Shown: positions 1-9,358 of the stretch, in pieces | Layout of the letters: the number at the start of each line of letters is the position of its first letter | Position numbering within the stretch: position 1 is the stretch's first letter | Program-made: the position numbers and the translations under genes | Source of the DNA: UBA3537 sp038106885 | GTDB lineage: Bacteria; Bacteroidota; Bacteroidia; Flavobacteriales; Flavobacteriaceae | Assembly (NCBI GenBank): GCA_038106885.1 | Contig: JAYNFX010000030.1 | Span: forward strand, 1 to 19,202 | Length of the DNA stretch: 19,202 nucleotides | Reading direction: 5' to 3' | The notes under the pieces: generated by a model | The model's database searches: none | The model's input: only the letters and a program-made list of their open reading frames with translations | Told to the model about the DNA's origin: nothing

Positions 1-52
1 TGCAAAAAGTATTAAAATTAATTTTTTCATTTTTCTAAATTATTTTGGTTGT

Positions 53-3000
53 TTAGTAATTAAGATATATCCAGCTTATAGTTGGTTCACGATCAGAAGC
101 GTATTGTATTACATAAAAATATGTACCAACAGGCAACAATTCATTCGATGAAATATTGCCATCGCTAGCGTCCTGACCACACCAGTGGTCAACATAGTCA
201 TTTAACTCGAACACCTTAATACCATATCTGTTATAAATTTCAGCCTTAACAATGTCTTCTTGTGCTTCAAGATGATCTAATACTAAACAATCATTTAGAC
301 CGTCTCCATTTGGTGAAATTCCCTGAGGAATATCAACACAATTTTGATTCATGTAATAATCTACCATCACTACAGTTTGAGCTGAACACATTGATGCTAA
401 GTCTGTTACAATGACTTCTACTGGACCATTGTTAAGATCTGGTCCATGAATGAATATTCCAGATTCATCCTCAGCTATAATTTCGCCGTCAATAACCCAA
501 GTATATAAGTATGCATTTGACATACCTTCGTCATTGGTGATATTGACACTTAGCTCTACATCTCCATTTGCACATTTGTCAAATGAAGTTCCATCCTCAA
601 GTTCAGGTGTAAAACCTTGTGATACAGTAATAGTAGTATCAGCAAAACATCCAGTCTCTACATTGTAAGCAGTAACTACATAATCTCCAAATAATAGATC
701 ATGGTCTCCGCCTTCTCCTAAATTCATTACTGTTCCACCCTCAGCTTCAGACAACCCTGAAACAATATCAACGTTATCATATGTCCAATAGTAAACAACT
801 GCATCAGGAATTTGTAAGGAAGGATCTACACTTACCTCTAAAGTCATTTGCTCAACTCCGTCACAAGCAAATATCTCGTCTTCAACTGCTACAGGAATCG
901 GAGTTGGAGTAATTTCAACTAAAACAGTATCTGTTACAGTTGCTGTTTCTCCATTACAAAGATTATATGTAACTGCTGCAGTATATTCAGTAGTTTCAGT
1001 TGGATAAACAGTAATGGTGTCATCTGTACCAACTAAAGTATCACCATCATACCATGCAAATTCATAATTTGCTTCTCCAACAGATGGAGTGAATCTCCAA
1101 AACTCGTTTGAAGTTTCCCATGCGCCTGTATTTCTTTCAGGTGGAGCGAAACCGATTGTTCCATCCATATTTTGAACACCAACAGCGGCTAATCCTTCAT
1201 TCCAATCTACACACAATGGCTTGTCAAAAATATTGATATCAATAGTGTTTGATGACTCATATAGTATAATTTGAGATGTCGTTGTGTTTTCACTACAAGA
1301 GAAACCAAAGTGACATACTTCACTATAGTTAACCACAAACTGTCTTGAAGGTGAACTACCTAAAACCATGTAATTAATATCACCACAGGTATTTGGATTT
1401 ATATCATGAGACACACCGAAAATATTGGCATCTGCTAATGTTACATTTGTTGAATTTGGAATAGTGTCATCTGCATCTAAACTCCATCCATTGTATCCAT
1501 TAGCATTTTCAATTTCGAAAGATAACACTCCATTTGAGCCTATAATAATTTGGTCATAAGTGCCACCAAAGAAACAGAAATCAAATCCTAAATCAACAAC
1601 TTCTGACCATCTATCGTCAATTGTTAAACTTGTAGGAGTACCTCCGGTTAAAGCAGGCATTGGACAATCCTCTTGAGATGTAATATCATAAGAGTTAGTG
1701 TCTTGACCAAAAATATGATATGTTGCACTCAATACAGTTGCAGGGTCATTATCACTACAAAATGTTGTATCCTCTCCAGCGTAAACAATAGAACACTCGT
1801 TTGGTGGAGGAGGGCATAGGAACGTCATACTATCACTCTCAACTGAACAACTCGCATCATCACTGTTTACAACTGAAATGGTTATTTGATCATTTGGAGT
1901 ATATGGCCCAAATGCCACAAAGCCAGTTGATGTAGCAGTTTGAACTGTTCCGTAAGAATCAGTAAGTTCAAGACTTAATGCATCACCCATATCAGTAATG
2001 TGGGCTTCAACGTAAAATTCTTGTACTGGTTCACAACTTCCATANNNNNNNNNNNNNNNNNNNNNNNNNNNNNNNNNNNNNNNNNNNNNNNNNNNNNNNN
2101 NNNNNNNNNNNNNNNNNNNNNNNNNNNNNNNNNNNNNNNNNNNNTATCAGTAATGTGGGCTTCAACGTAAAATTCTTGTACTGGTTCACAACTTCCATAA
2201 ACTTCAAAATCTACAGACTGAGTAATACAAGTTTTACACAGTACTTCAAAGTTCCATGGTGTGTAGAATGTTGAGGATTCACAACTTCCAAACCCATCAG
2301 AATTAACTTCTACATACATTGCATCTGATGTCGATTCAACAACAATTCCTGTGAAATCACCTATATCAGAAGTATCACTATTAAACAGTACAGTTCCAGT
2401 ATTATCCGGGCCATCATAAATAATTAATGAATCTCCGAAGGTGTCAATAGTACCAGCATTAAAAGTCAATTCAAGAGGAAACCCTGTATCTGATGTAAAC
2501 ACCCAGAACATATCATCATTGTTAGTGTAGCAATAGTCAACAACAGCTGGAGTAGCAAGATCACATACTAAATCATAATAAACTTGTTGACTTGTTGTAA
2601 AAGTGTAAGGGCCAACCCAATCAGTTACTCCTAAATCACCGCCACAAAGAGCCATAACATAAAGGTCATATGTAGTTGAGAAATCAAGACCTGTAGCTTG
2701 GAATCCAGTTGTATCAATACTAGTTCCACTTCCAGTTGGAGCAGGTTCACCATTTAATTGTAACACGTACTCCCAAGACACATTAGTATCGTTTCCTGTC
2801 CAGCTTAAGTCTGCAGATGTTCCAGTTATATTATCAGCAGTAAGTCCTGATGGTGGAATACATGATGGTGCCTCAGTTACGTTAATAGTCATGTCAGCTG
2901 TAACCCCCCATGAACCATTGTAACATGGGTCAGGTGTAGATAAGCCAAAATCAGATCCGCTAATTCTCATGTAATATACACCCAAAGGAGTTTCCTCAGG

Positions 3001-4986
3001 GATGATAAATGATGCATCCAAAGTTGTAGGATTAGCATTAGTAGATTCCCCAGAAAAAACTAGTTCAGTATCATTGTCAAAAACTAAATCATTATTAAAA
3101 TCTATCCAAACATGAGTGTCATATGTGTAACCAGTTCCAAGAGTTACTAATAATTCAGCTAATACTCCTTGACTTACATCAACAGTTGGAGATGTAAAAT
3201 CTTCATATGCGTTAGGCCCATCAGAGATGAAAAGCGAAGAGTTTAAACTAACTTGGACTAAAGCGTCATTGTCAGTTGAGGATGGAGAAGATTCGCAATA
3301 GCCCATATAAAATTCAAATGGTCCAGACCAATTACTTAATCCATCTTCAGCACCACAATCTGCTAGAACATAAAATTCATAAGTAGTATTTGGTGTTAAG
3401 TCTGTTACTTCTAAAGAAGTTTCAGTAACAACAGTTCCAGCTTCAGTTGGAATTCCTGATCCAGGAGCCTGTACAACTACTTGGTAGCTTTCAGCACTAT
3501 CATTTCCAACCCAACTTAATGTTGCTTCTGTAAACGAAGATGCTGATGCACTTAAATCTGTTGGAGCCACACATGTTGGTATTGGCTCAACAATAAAATC
3601 ATCGATGTATATTCTCCATCCATCCAGTCCTCCGTTAGGGACATGAAATGCGATATATGAAGTTTCTGAATATGCTGATAAATCTATTGTGTATTCAACA
3701 TAAGTTGTATTGTCATATTCAGCTACTGGCAATAAGACATTTGTAAAATCAGTTGGATTTATACCTGTAGTTGAGAGCAGTACTTCAAAATCATTTGGTT
3801 CAAAACTTGATTGGACTCTCATTTGGTATCTTAACCTTTCGTTTCCTGTTAAAACTAAACCTGGAGAGATCAGCCAATCGTCATTATTCCCGCTGTTGAA
3901 ATCTGTATACATCATGGCAACTTCATCGCCTTGGTAAGTATTGAATGTGTAACTCATATTCCAAAGGTCAGTATCGCCGTTTTCATTTAAAACAGTCCAG
4001 CAATTTTCAGTACTCGAGTCTGAATTGAAAGTTTCATAAAAAGGTATGTCTGAAATGGCATCACATAAAGTTGTAAAGCTAACAGAAGCCCATGAACTCA
4101 TTGTACCACCACAATTTGTTCTTATATAAAAATCATAACTAGTGTTTGCATAGCAACCAGTGACAGTAAATGGATTGTCAGAAGTTGAGGTTCCAACCTC
4201 AGCTGGAGTTTCCCCTGAAATAATTAATTGATATTCCCAGTCAATAGCTTCAGCACCAGAGGTCCACGAAACAATAGCTCCAGTTGTGGATATTCCACTA
4301 ACTGCTAAATCCATTGGGGATGGACATGAAGGGCATACTGCTGTTATAGTACCTGATTCAATATTTACATTTTCAGCACCAGATCCTACAACTGTTCCAT
4401 CGGTATCTAGAATGTCATAAGTAACTTCATAAGCCCATGATCCTCCGCCATTCCAAATTGTTGTAACATCTGATCCTTCAGCAACAATAAAAGTTTCACT
4501 ACCTGCCGAACCGGATGCTAAAGTCAAGTCATCTAGGACAACAACCCCGTCAACAAGAACATCAATAGAATTTCCATTCCATCCATCACCATAAGAATCC
4601 ATCATATTGACAGTGTAACTACACTCAATGATTGGGCATACAGCTGTAATCATTCCAGATTCAATATTTACATTTTCTGCGCCTGACCCGGCAACATCTC
4701 CATTATTGTCAAGAACTTCATAAGTGACTTCATAAGCCCATGATCCTCCACCATTCCATAAGGTTGTAACATCTGAATCAGTAGTTACTTGAAATGTTAC
4801 AATTTCTTCAGAGCCTGAAGCCATTGTGATATCATCTAGGACAACAACCCCATCAACAAGAACATCAATAGAATTTCCATTCCATCCATCACCATAAGAA
4901 TCCATCATTTTTAGTGAATAATCACATTGTCCAAATGAGTAAACTGAGAAAAGCATGCACACCAGTGCAGATATAATATTTTTCAT
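53..4986 (-). CDS. Giant secreted multidomain protein with type B T9SS C-terminal sorting domain (split only by assembly gap)
   Basis: Start ATG at 4984-4986, stop TAA at 53-55. The frame seems broken by 100 Ns, but exact 55-bp duplicates flank them; dropping 155 bp joins both halves in frame (residue 947 Asp, 948 Met), giving 1592 aa. Visible order: signal peptide 1-20; two near-identical ~100-residue repeats with the motif DSYGDGWNGNSIDVLVDG (21-118, 121-218); fibronectin III-like module (~220-308); MAM/cleaved-adhesin-like module (~309-470); second FN3 (~472-562); GEVED-like region (~563-705); third FN3 (~710-798); CUB-like module (~800-917, with DSLIIYDGPDNTG); a large beta-rich region; PKD-like segments; and a C-terminal domain at 1501-1592 starting IPQGISPNGDGLND, typical of gliding-motility/CHU_C type B sorting. 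It should cross the outer membrane through T9SS and be released or anchored at the surface. No catalytic motif seen; an adhesin role is inferred only from the modules. It diverges from hflX. Confidence 0.9.
1990..2199. other. Assembly gap (100 N) flanked by exact 55-bp duplicates
   Basis: Ns occupy 2045-2144. Bases 1990-2044 are identical to 2145-2199 over 55 bp. Collapsing one copy and the Ns keeps the giant gene in frame. This is what two contigs with an unmerged overlap look like when joined by a fixed-size gap, so no real sequence need be missing. Confidence 0.93.
4333..4926 (-). repeat. Intragenic tandem duplication, 303-bp period
   Basis: Two direct copies encode residues about 21-118 and 121-218 of the giant secreted protein. 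The best-conserved core is 4529-4605 versus 4832-4908: 77 bp with a single mismatch, offset exactly 303 bp (101 codons). A second similar block contains the codons for NGGGSWAYEVTY in both copies. Near-identity at the DNA level means either a recent duplication or ongoing homogenisation by recombination. Confidence 0.9.
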
Positions 4987-5144
4987 ATTTAATTTTGGTT
5001 AATTTGAAGTATGAAATTAACAAAATCCTAACAGTAAATATCCTATCAAATAAACTAATTGATAAAGTGCTATTTTTCTCGATGAAATACATCTCGTATG
5101 CAATAACCTTTGAAGATTATTTAAAATGAATATCTAATAATATG

Positions 5145-5152
5145 TAATTTTG
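5145..5152 (+). promoter_or_regulatory. Bacteroidota-type -7 element for hflX
   Basis: TAATTTTG matches the TAnnTTTG -7 consensus of Bacteroidota sigma factor promoters. It ends 8 bp before the hflX ATG, so transcription would begin at or within a few bases of the start codon, giving a leaderless or nearly leaderless mRNA. No convincing -33 TTG at the usual spacing was seen. Confidence 0.5.
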
Positions 5153-5160
5153 CAATTGCT

Positions 5161-6360
5161 ATGTTGGAAAAAAAGGATTTAGATTTAGAAAAAGCTGTCT
5201 TGGTCGGTATTATTACAAAAGATCAAGAAATTGATCAATCCAAAGAATATTTGGATGAATTAGAGTTTTTGACGTACACTGCAGGAGGAGAAGTCATTAA
5301 ACGATTTACTCAGCGCATGGAGATTCCAAACAGCAAAACTTTTATAGGTTCAGGCAAAATTAAAGAATTGCAAGAATTTATTAAAGAATTTAATATAGGA
5401 ACAGCTATCTTCGATGATGAACTTTCTGCAACTCAAGAGAGGAATATTAGTAAAATATTAAATTGTAAAGTTTTGGATCGAACCAATTTAATACTTGATA
5501 TTTTTGCTCAAAGAGCTAAAACAAGCTATGCTCGAACGCAAGTAGAGCTTGCACAATGTCAATATTTATTACCTCGCTTGAAAGGAATGTGGACACACCT
5601 TGAGCGCCAAAAAGGAGGTATAGGTATGCGGGGGCCTGGAGAAACTGAAATTGAAACTGATCGCCGTATTGTTAGAGAAAAAATATCATTACTAAAATCT
5701 AAAATCAAAAAAATTGATAAGCAAATGTCTACCCAAAGAGGTAATAGAGGTTCTTTGGTTAGAGTGGCTTTAGTTGGTTACACAAATGTTGGTAAATCGA
5801 CTTTGATGAATGTCATAAGCAAGTCAGATGTATTTGCAGAGAATAAGCTTTTTGCAACATTAGACACTACTGTTAGAAAAGTTGTGGTTGAAAACTTACC
5901 GTTTTTGATGAGTGATACAGTTGGTTTTATAAGGAAATTACCAACCCAACTAGTTGATTCATTTAAAAGTACTCTTGATGAAGTTAGAGAATCTGATTTA
6001 CTTTTACATGTTGTTGATATTTCACACCCTAGTTTTGAAGAACATATCAAATCTGTAAATAAGATTTTAAATGAGATTCAAGCTTTGGATAAGCCAACGT
6101 TAATGGTTTTTAATAAGATTGATATATACCAACCCGAACCATACGATGAAACGGATTTGATTAACACTAAAACAAAAGCAAATTATACAATCGAAGAATG
6201 GAAGGACACTTGGATGTCAAAGTCTGAAAACCAATCAATATTCATATCAGCTTTGAATAAAGAAAATTTAGATGAATTCAGAAAACGTGTTTATAAAGAA
6301 GTTAGGAAAATTCATATTCAAAGGTTTCCATATAACCATTTTCTTTACCCGGATTTATAA
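5161..6360 (+). CDS. hflX: GTPase HflX
   Basis: HflX is a ribosome-associated GTPase that splits stalled or stress-arrested 70S/100S ribosomes in the cytoplasm. The 399-aa product has the N-terminal HflX domain (~10-130), the family linker GGIGMRGPGE (152-161), then a coiled-coil and a G domain with all motifs: P-loop GYTNVGKST (206-214), TLDTT (233-237), DTVGF (252-256), NKID (318-321) and a G5-like SALN (363-366). Length is normal for the family. The ATG at 5161 begins directly behind a -7-like box, and no earlier in-frame start is needed. It stands alone on the plus strand, divergent from the giant secreted protein and convergent with the SUF operon, whose last stop is only 12 bp away. Confidence 0.97.
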   Translation: MLEKKDLDLEKAVLVGIITKDQEIDQSKEYLDELEFLTYTAGGEVIKRFTQRMEIPNSKTFIGSGKIKELQEFIKEFNIGTAIFDDELSATQERNISKILNCKVLDRTNLILDIFAQRAKTSYARTQVELAQCQYLLPRLKGMWTHLERQKGGIGMRGPGETEIETDRRIVREKISLLKSKIKKIDKQMSTQRGNRGSLVRVALVGYTNVGKSTLMNVISKSDVFAENKLFATLDTTVRKVVVENLPFLMSDTVGFIRKLPTQLVDSFKSTLDEVRESDLLLHVVDISHPSFEEHIKSVNKILNEIQALDKPTLMVFNKIDIYQPEPYDETDLINTKTKANYTIEEWKDTWMSKSENQSIFISALNKENLDEFRKRVYKEVRKIHIQRFPYNHFLYPDL

Positions 6361-6372
6361 AATAATTTTAAA

Positions 6373-6879
6373 CTATTTTTTTTTAAACAATGGTACAGAA
6401 GAGCAAGCCTCACCAAACATAATTGATTTGGCAATAGGTTGTAGTTTTTCAATCAACTTAATGTAAGCGTTTCTTGGAATGTTTTTTTCAGAACAACCTT
6501 TGATAACAACGGGTTTATCTTTACAGTATTCTAAATCAAGTGATTCAATAATTGGAATAATTAAAACTGATTCCATTGTTTCAATTGATCCATATGTAAT
6601 GGATTTTGCAATTCCATTTAGATTTTTTTGAACTAACATATATGCCCAAATAGGAACAATTGCATCAGTGCTACAAAATATTGCAATGTGATGTCCTTTA
6701 AATTGATTCCAATTGTAATTATTCAAGCTTTGTCTGAAATCTTTTTCTATTAAAACTAAACCTTCTTTAAGCCAATTTTTAATATCTATTACAGCTCTTT
6801 TGCCTTTGGGATAATAATCTGATAAATCTATAGTTATTAGATTACTTTTTGCAACACGATTTATAATTTCAGTATTCAT
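6373..6879 (-). CDS. DUF2480 family protein, last gene of the SUF operon
   Basis: The 168-aa product matches the DUF2480 family of Bacteroidota as I recall it: an opening like MNTEIINRVAKSNLITIDL, then DYYPKGKR (about 27-34), and a central CSTDAIVPIWAYML (about 77-90). No function is established that I can name. No signal peptide or membrane segment is visible, so it is probably cytoplasmic. I chose the ATG at 6877-6879 because the protein then begins exactly at the family start and lies 1 nt behind the stop of the upstream DUF59 gene; an ATG 12 codons further upstream would overlap that gene by about 35 nt. Cys residues in CSTDAIV, YCKD, KGCSEKN and GEACSS could bind metal, but that is speculation. 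Its position suggests a link to Fe-S assembly. Confidence 0.85.
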   Translation of the reverse strand: MNTEIINRVAKSNLITIDLSDYYPKGKRAVIDIKNWLKEGLVLIEKDFRQSLNNYNWNQFKGHHIAIFCSTDAIVPIWAYMLVQKNLNGIAKSITYGSIETMESVLIIPIIESLDLEYCKDKPVVIKGCSEKNIPRNAYIKLIEKLQPIAKSIMFGEACSSVPLFKKK

Positions 6880-6880
6880 T

Positions 6881-7207
6881 TTAAAGCATGCCAAGTTCAA
6901 GTTTTGCTTCATCACTCATTAGATCTTGAGACCAGGGTGGATCAAAGGTGATTTCAACTTCTGCATCTTTAACCTCACTTAATGATTTAATTTTATCTTC
7001 AACTTCTAAAGGTAATGTTTCCGCAACTGGACAATTAGGTGTGGTTAAAGTCATTAGTATTTTAACTTCATAATCTTCATTTACAAACACATCATATATT
7101 AATCCTAGTTCATAAATATCTACAGGAATTTCTGGATCAAAAATAGTTTTTAAAACTCGAACTATTTTTTCTCCAAGGGCATTAACATCTATGTCATCTT
7201 TACTCAT
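6881..7207 (-). CDS. sufT: SufT-like DUF59/MIP18 family Fe-S maturation protein
   Basis: This is a 108-aa single DUF59 domain protein. Hallmarks are DPEIPVDIYELGLIY (24-38) and TTPNCPVAE (55-63), with the family's conserved Cys at 59. Relatives (SufT, MIP18/CIA2, PaaD-type) help transfer or mature Fe-S clusters on client proteins in the cytoplasm. The ATG at 7205-7207 gives an N-terminus of normal length; it overlaps the end of sufE by 8 nt (ATGAGTAA), which points to translational coupling. A start ten codons upstream is possible but would lengthen the overlap. DUF2480 follows 1 nt downstream. The exact client is unknown; the symbol is given by family and context. Confidence 0.88.
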   Translation of the reverse strand: MSKDDIDVNALGEKIVRVLKTIFDPEIPVDIYELGLIYDVFVNEDYEVKILMTLTTPNCPVAETLPLEVEDKIKSLSEVKDAEVEITFDPPWSQDLMSDEAKLELGML

Positions 7208-7628
7208 AATTTTCTTTTGATTGGTATGCAATAGCATACATTTTGATTTGTTTTATCATACTTACTAGGCCATTGGCACGTGTAGGAGATAAGTGTTCTT
7301 TTAAGCCGATTTCATCAATGAAATTAGAATTAGAATTTAAGATCTCTGACGGACTTTGATCTGAAAAAACTCTAATTAAAATTGCAACGATTCCTTTTGT
7401 AATAATCGCGTCACTGTCAGCAGTGAATTTTATTTTTTTGTCATCAAATTCAGCATGTAACCATACTCTACTTTGACATCCTTTTATAATATTTTGTTCT
7501 GTTTTATGTATTTGATCAATTACAGGAAGAGATTTACCAAGTTCAATCATGTACTCATATTTCTCCATCCAATCTTCAAAAACAGAGAATTCTTCGATAA
7601 TATCATTTTGTATTTTAGTAATACTCAT
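7200..7628 (-). CDS. sufE: SufE cysteine desulfurase activator / sulfur acceptor
   Basis: SufE accepts persulfide sulfur from SufS and hands it to SufB in the SufBCD scaffold. The 142-aa product contains the active-site loop KGCQSRVW with Cys at residue 51, the same number as Cys51 of E. coli SufE, and the conserved LSPTRANGL segment (113-121). I chose the ATG at 7626-7628 (MSITKIQND), five codons inside the longest frame, because it gives the family's usual N-terminus and lies just behind a TAnnTTTG-like box. It is separated by 37 nt from the preceding lipoprotein gene, the widest gap in the operon, and overlaps the next gene by 8 nt. Confidence 0.95.
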   Translation of the reverse strand: MSITKIQNDIIEEFSVFEDWMEKYEYMIELGKSLPVIDQIHKTEQNIIKGCQSRVWLHAEFDDKKIKFTADSDAIITKGIVAILIRVFSDQSPSEILNSNSNFIDEIGLKEHLSPTRANGLVSMIKQIKMYAIAYQSKENYE

Positions 7629-7632
7629 AATA

Positions 7633-7640
7633 CAAAAATA
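7633..7640 (-). promoter_or_regulatory. Possible internal -7 element ahead of sufE
   Basis: On the minus strand the octamer reads TATTTTTG, matching TAnnTTTG, 4 bp before the chosen sufE start. It lies in the largest intergenic gap of the operon and could drive a sub-transcript for sufE, the sufT-like gene and DUF2480. A -33 element is not obvious, and AT-rich sequence makes chance matches common. Confidence 0.3.
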
Positions 7641-7665
7641 CAAATCATAATTTATTTAAAAGTGA

Positions 7666-8115
7666 TTAAGTATTGCTTAAATTTAGCATGAAATCAATAA
7701 GGGGTTTGATTAAGTCTGGAGGAAACCCATGATCAAAATCAGGTGAAGATATTTTCGACTTGTCATTTAATATTATAGTAAACTTGGCATAATGTACTTT
7801 ATCAGTTTGTCGATTATTAGTTGGTGGTATTAGTTTAGAAATTTTATTTTTATTTATTTTTCTTAAAAATGAAACGCATTTATTCCATTCTTTATATTTG
7901 ATTTTTCTTTCTTTAATTTCAGTTTTTTGATAATTTAAATATGTAGTTATTTTTGATTTTTCTATATGAATTTCTTTAAAAAATCCCCGACTGAAATGAG
8001 TATATATAATTTCTATAGTATCATACTCCTTTGTATTATGTTCTGTAATATTTTTATTGAAAACACAACTTGAGTTACATAAAGTTAATAGAAATGCAGT
8101 AAAAAAAAACTTCAT
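7666..8115 (-). CDS. Small putative lipoprotein between sufS and sufE
   Basis: The product is 149 aa and I cannot place it in a named family. It begins with a signal sequence (MKFFFTAFLLTLCNSSC) whose NSSC looks like an imperfect lipobox with the lipid Cys at 17. The body is Lys/Ile/Asn-rich with predicted beta strands, then an acidic-aromatic turn DFDHGFPPDL (about 126-135) and a short C-terminal helix ending LIDFMLNLSNT. I have an uncertain impression that similar small proteins with an HG-x-PP turn occur in flavobacteria. It sits 10 nt behind sufS and 37 nt before sufE, in the same direction, so it is probably cotranscribed although it should be exported. Start ATG at 8113-8115 is the only one giving a signal sequence. 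Confidence 0.75.
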   Translation of the reverse strand: MKFFFTAFLLTLCNSSCVFNKNITEHNTKEYDTIEIIYTHFSRGFFKEIHIEKSKITTYLNYQKTEIKERKIKYKEWNKCVSFLRKINKNKISKLIPPTNNRQTDKVHYAKFTIILNDKSKISSPDFDHGFPPDLIKPLIDFMLNLSNT

Positions 8116-8125
8116 GTTTATTATT

Positions 8126-9358
8126 TTATGAGAGCATTGTCATTGCTTTTTTAATAGCTACAATGAATTGATCTATTTCATCAAATGTATTATAAAACGC
8201 AAATGATGCTCTTGCAGTTCCCGAAATACCATAAAAATCCATAATTGGTTGAGCACAATGTTGTCCAGTCCTAATCGCAATACCCAATTTATCAATAATT
8301 GTTCCTAAGTCGTAAGCATGAATTCCATCAATATTGAATGAAATTACAGAAGTTTTATTTTTTGATGTTCCATAAATTTTTAACCCATCAATAGATAATA
8401 ATTTCTCGGTTGCATATTCTAAAAGTTTGTTTTCGTGTAGAGAAATTTTATCAAATCCAATGGCATTCATGTAGTTTATGGCTTCTCCAAACGCAATTCC
8501 TCCACAAATATTTGGAGTTCCAGCTTCAAACTTATGCGGAAGATCAGCATATGTTGTTTTTTCAAAAGTAACGTCAGAAATCATTTCTCCACCTCCTTCA
8601 AAAGGCGATAATTTATTGAGCCAAAATTCTTTTCCGTATAATATACCCACACCAGTAGGGCCACACATCTTGTGAGCTGAAGTCACGTAAAAGTCTACAT
8701 CTAAGTTTTGTAAGTCAGATTTAATATGTGGACATGCCTGCGCTCCATCAATTAGTACTGCCGCATCTACCTTATGTGATTCATCAATTATTTGTTTAAT
8801 TGGATTTATTGTACCAAGAGCATTTGAAATATGATTTACAAAAACTAATTTGGGTTTTAATTTTAGCAAAGAATAAAATTCATTCATATTCAATTCTCCG
8901 TCTTCGGTCATTGGGATAACTTTCAAAATTGCAGAAGTTTTATCACATAACATTTGCCAAGGCACTATGTTGCTGTGATGCTCCATTGCCGATACTAAAA
9001 TTACATCTCCTTTTTTTAAAATTTCTGTAAAACCATTTGCTACAATATTAATACTATGTGTCGTACCAGATGTAAAGATAATTTCTTTTGGTGTTCTTGC
9101 ATTAAAGTGATTTTGTATTATCAATCTAGCTTGTTCATACTTATCAGTTGCTTCTTGGCTTAACTGGTGAACACCCCTATGAATATTAGCATTAAATTCA
9201 CTGTAATAATTAACAATCACATCTATAACTTGTTGAGGTGTTTGAGAAGTTGCAGCGTTATCAAAATAAATTAACGGCTTGCCATTTACTTTTCTTGAAA
9301 GTATAGGGAAGTCTTTACGGATTTTTAATACATCCAAACTGTTACATTGATCTTTCAT
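8126..9358 (-). CDS. sufS: Cysteine desulfurase SufS (group II)
   Basis: SufS is a PLP enzyme that converts L-cysteine to L-alanine and leaves a persulfide on its active-site Cys, which SufE collects. The 410-aa product shows the start YFDNAATSQTP (31-41), EHHSNIVPW (126-134), DGAQACPH (204-211), the PLP lysine in TSAHKMCGPTGVG (Lys230) and the catalytic Cys in RTGQHCAQP (Cys368). Length is normal. Its ATG overlaps the sufD stop as TAATG (1 nt shared), a classic coupling arrangement. It lies between sufD and a small lipoprotein gene in the SUF operon. No key residue is missing. Confidence 0.97.
   Translation of the reverse strand: MKDQCNSLDVLKIRKDFPILSRKVNGKPLIYFDNAATSQTPQQVIDVIVNYYSEFNANIHRGVHQLSQEATDKYEQARLIIQNHFNARTPKEIIFTSGTTHSINIVANGFTEILKKGDVILVSAMEHHSNIVPWQMLCDKTSAILKVIPMTEDGELNMNEFYSLLKLKPKLVFVNHISNALGTINPIKQIIDESHKVDAAVLIDGAQACPHIKSDLQNLDVDFYVTSAHKMCGPTGVGILYGKEFWLNKLSPFEGGGEMISDVTFEKTTYADLPHKFEAGTPNICGGIAFGEAINYMNAIGFDKISLHENKLLEYATEKLLSIDGLKIYGTSKNKTSVISFNIDGIHAYDLGTIIDKLGIAIRTGQHCAQPIMDFYGISGTARASFAFYNTFDEIDQFIVAIKKAMTMLS

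Noticed and set aside
1..52. AT-rich sequence downstream of the giant gene stop.
   Set aside because: No gene, hairpin or motif could be supported in these 52 bases.
1975..2144. Short C-terminal extension of the upstream half of the giant protein read through the Ns.
   Set aside because: It is a wrong-frame translation of the duplicated flank after the artificial gap; the true continuation is in the other frame.
5021..5050. Minus-strand TTTG, 18-bp spacer, GGATTTTG upstream of the giant secreted gene, resembling a -33/-7 pair.
   Set aside because: The TA of the TAnnTTTG consensus is missing, so it is only a partial match.
6361..6400. T-rich stretch between the convergent ends of hflX and DUF2480 that might act as a bidirectional terminator.
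   Set aside because: No stable GC-containing stem can be drawn; the T run alone is ordinary in this AT-rich DNA.
8478..8675. Small open frames opposite or inside real genes (for example 450-668, 3710-3937, 5778-6050, 6272-6466, 8478-8675, 12800-13000, 17155-17337).
   Set aside because: Each lies on the opposite strand or in another frame of a well-supported gene, with no recognisable domain or start signal.
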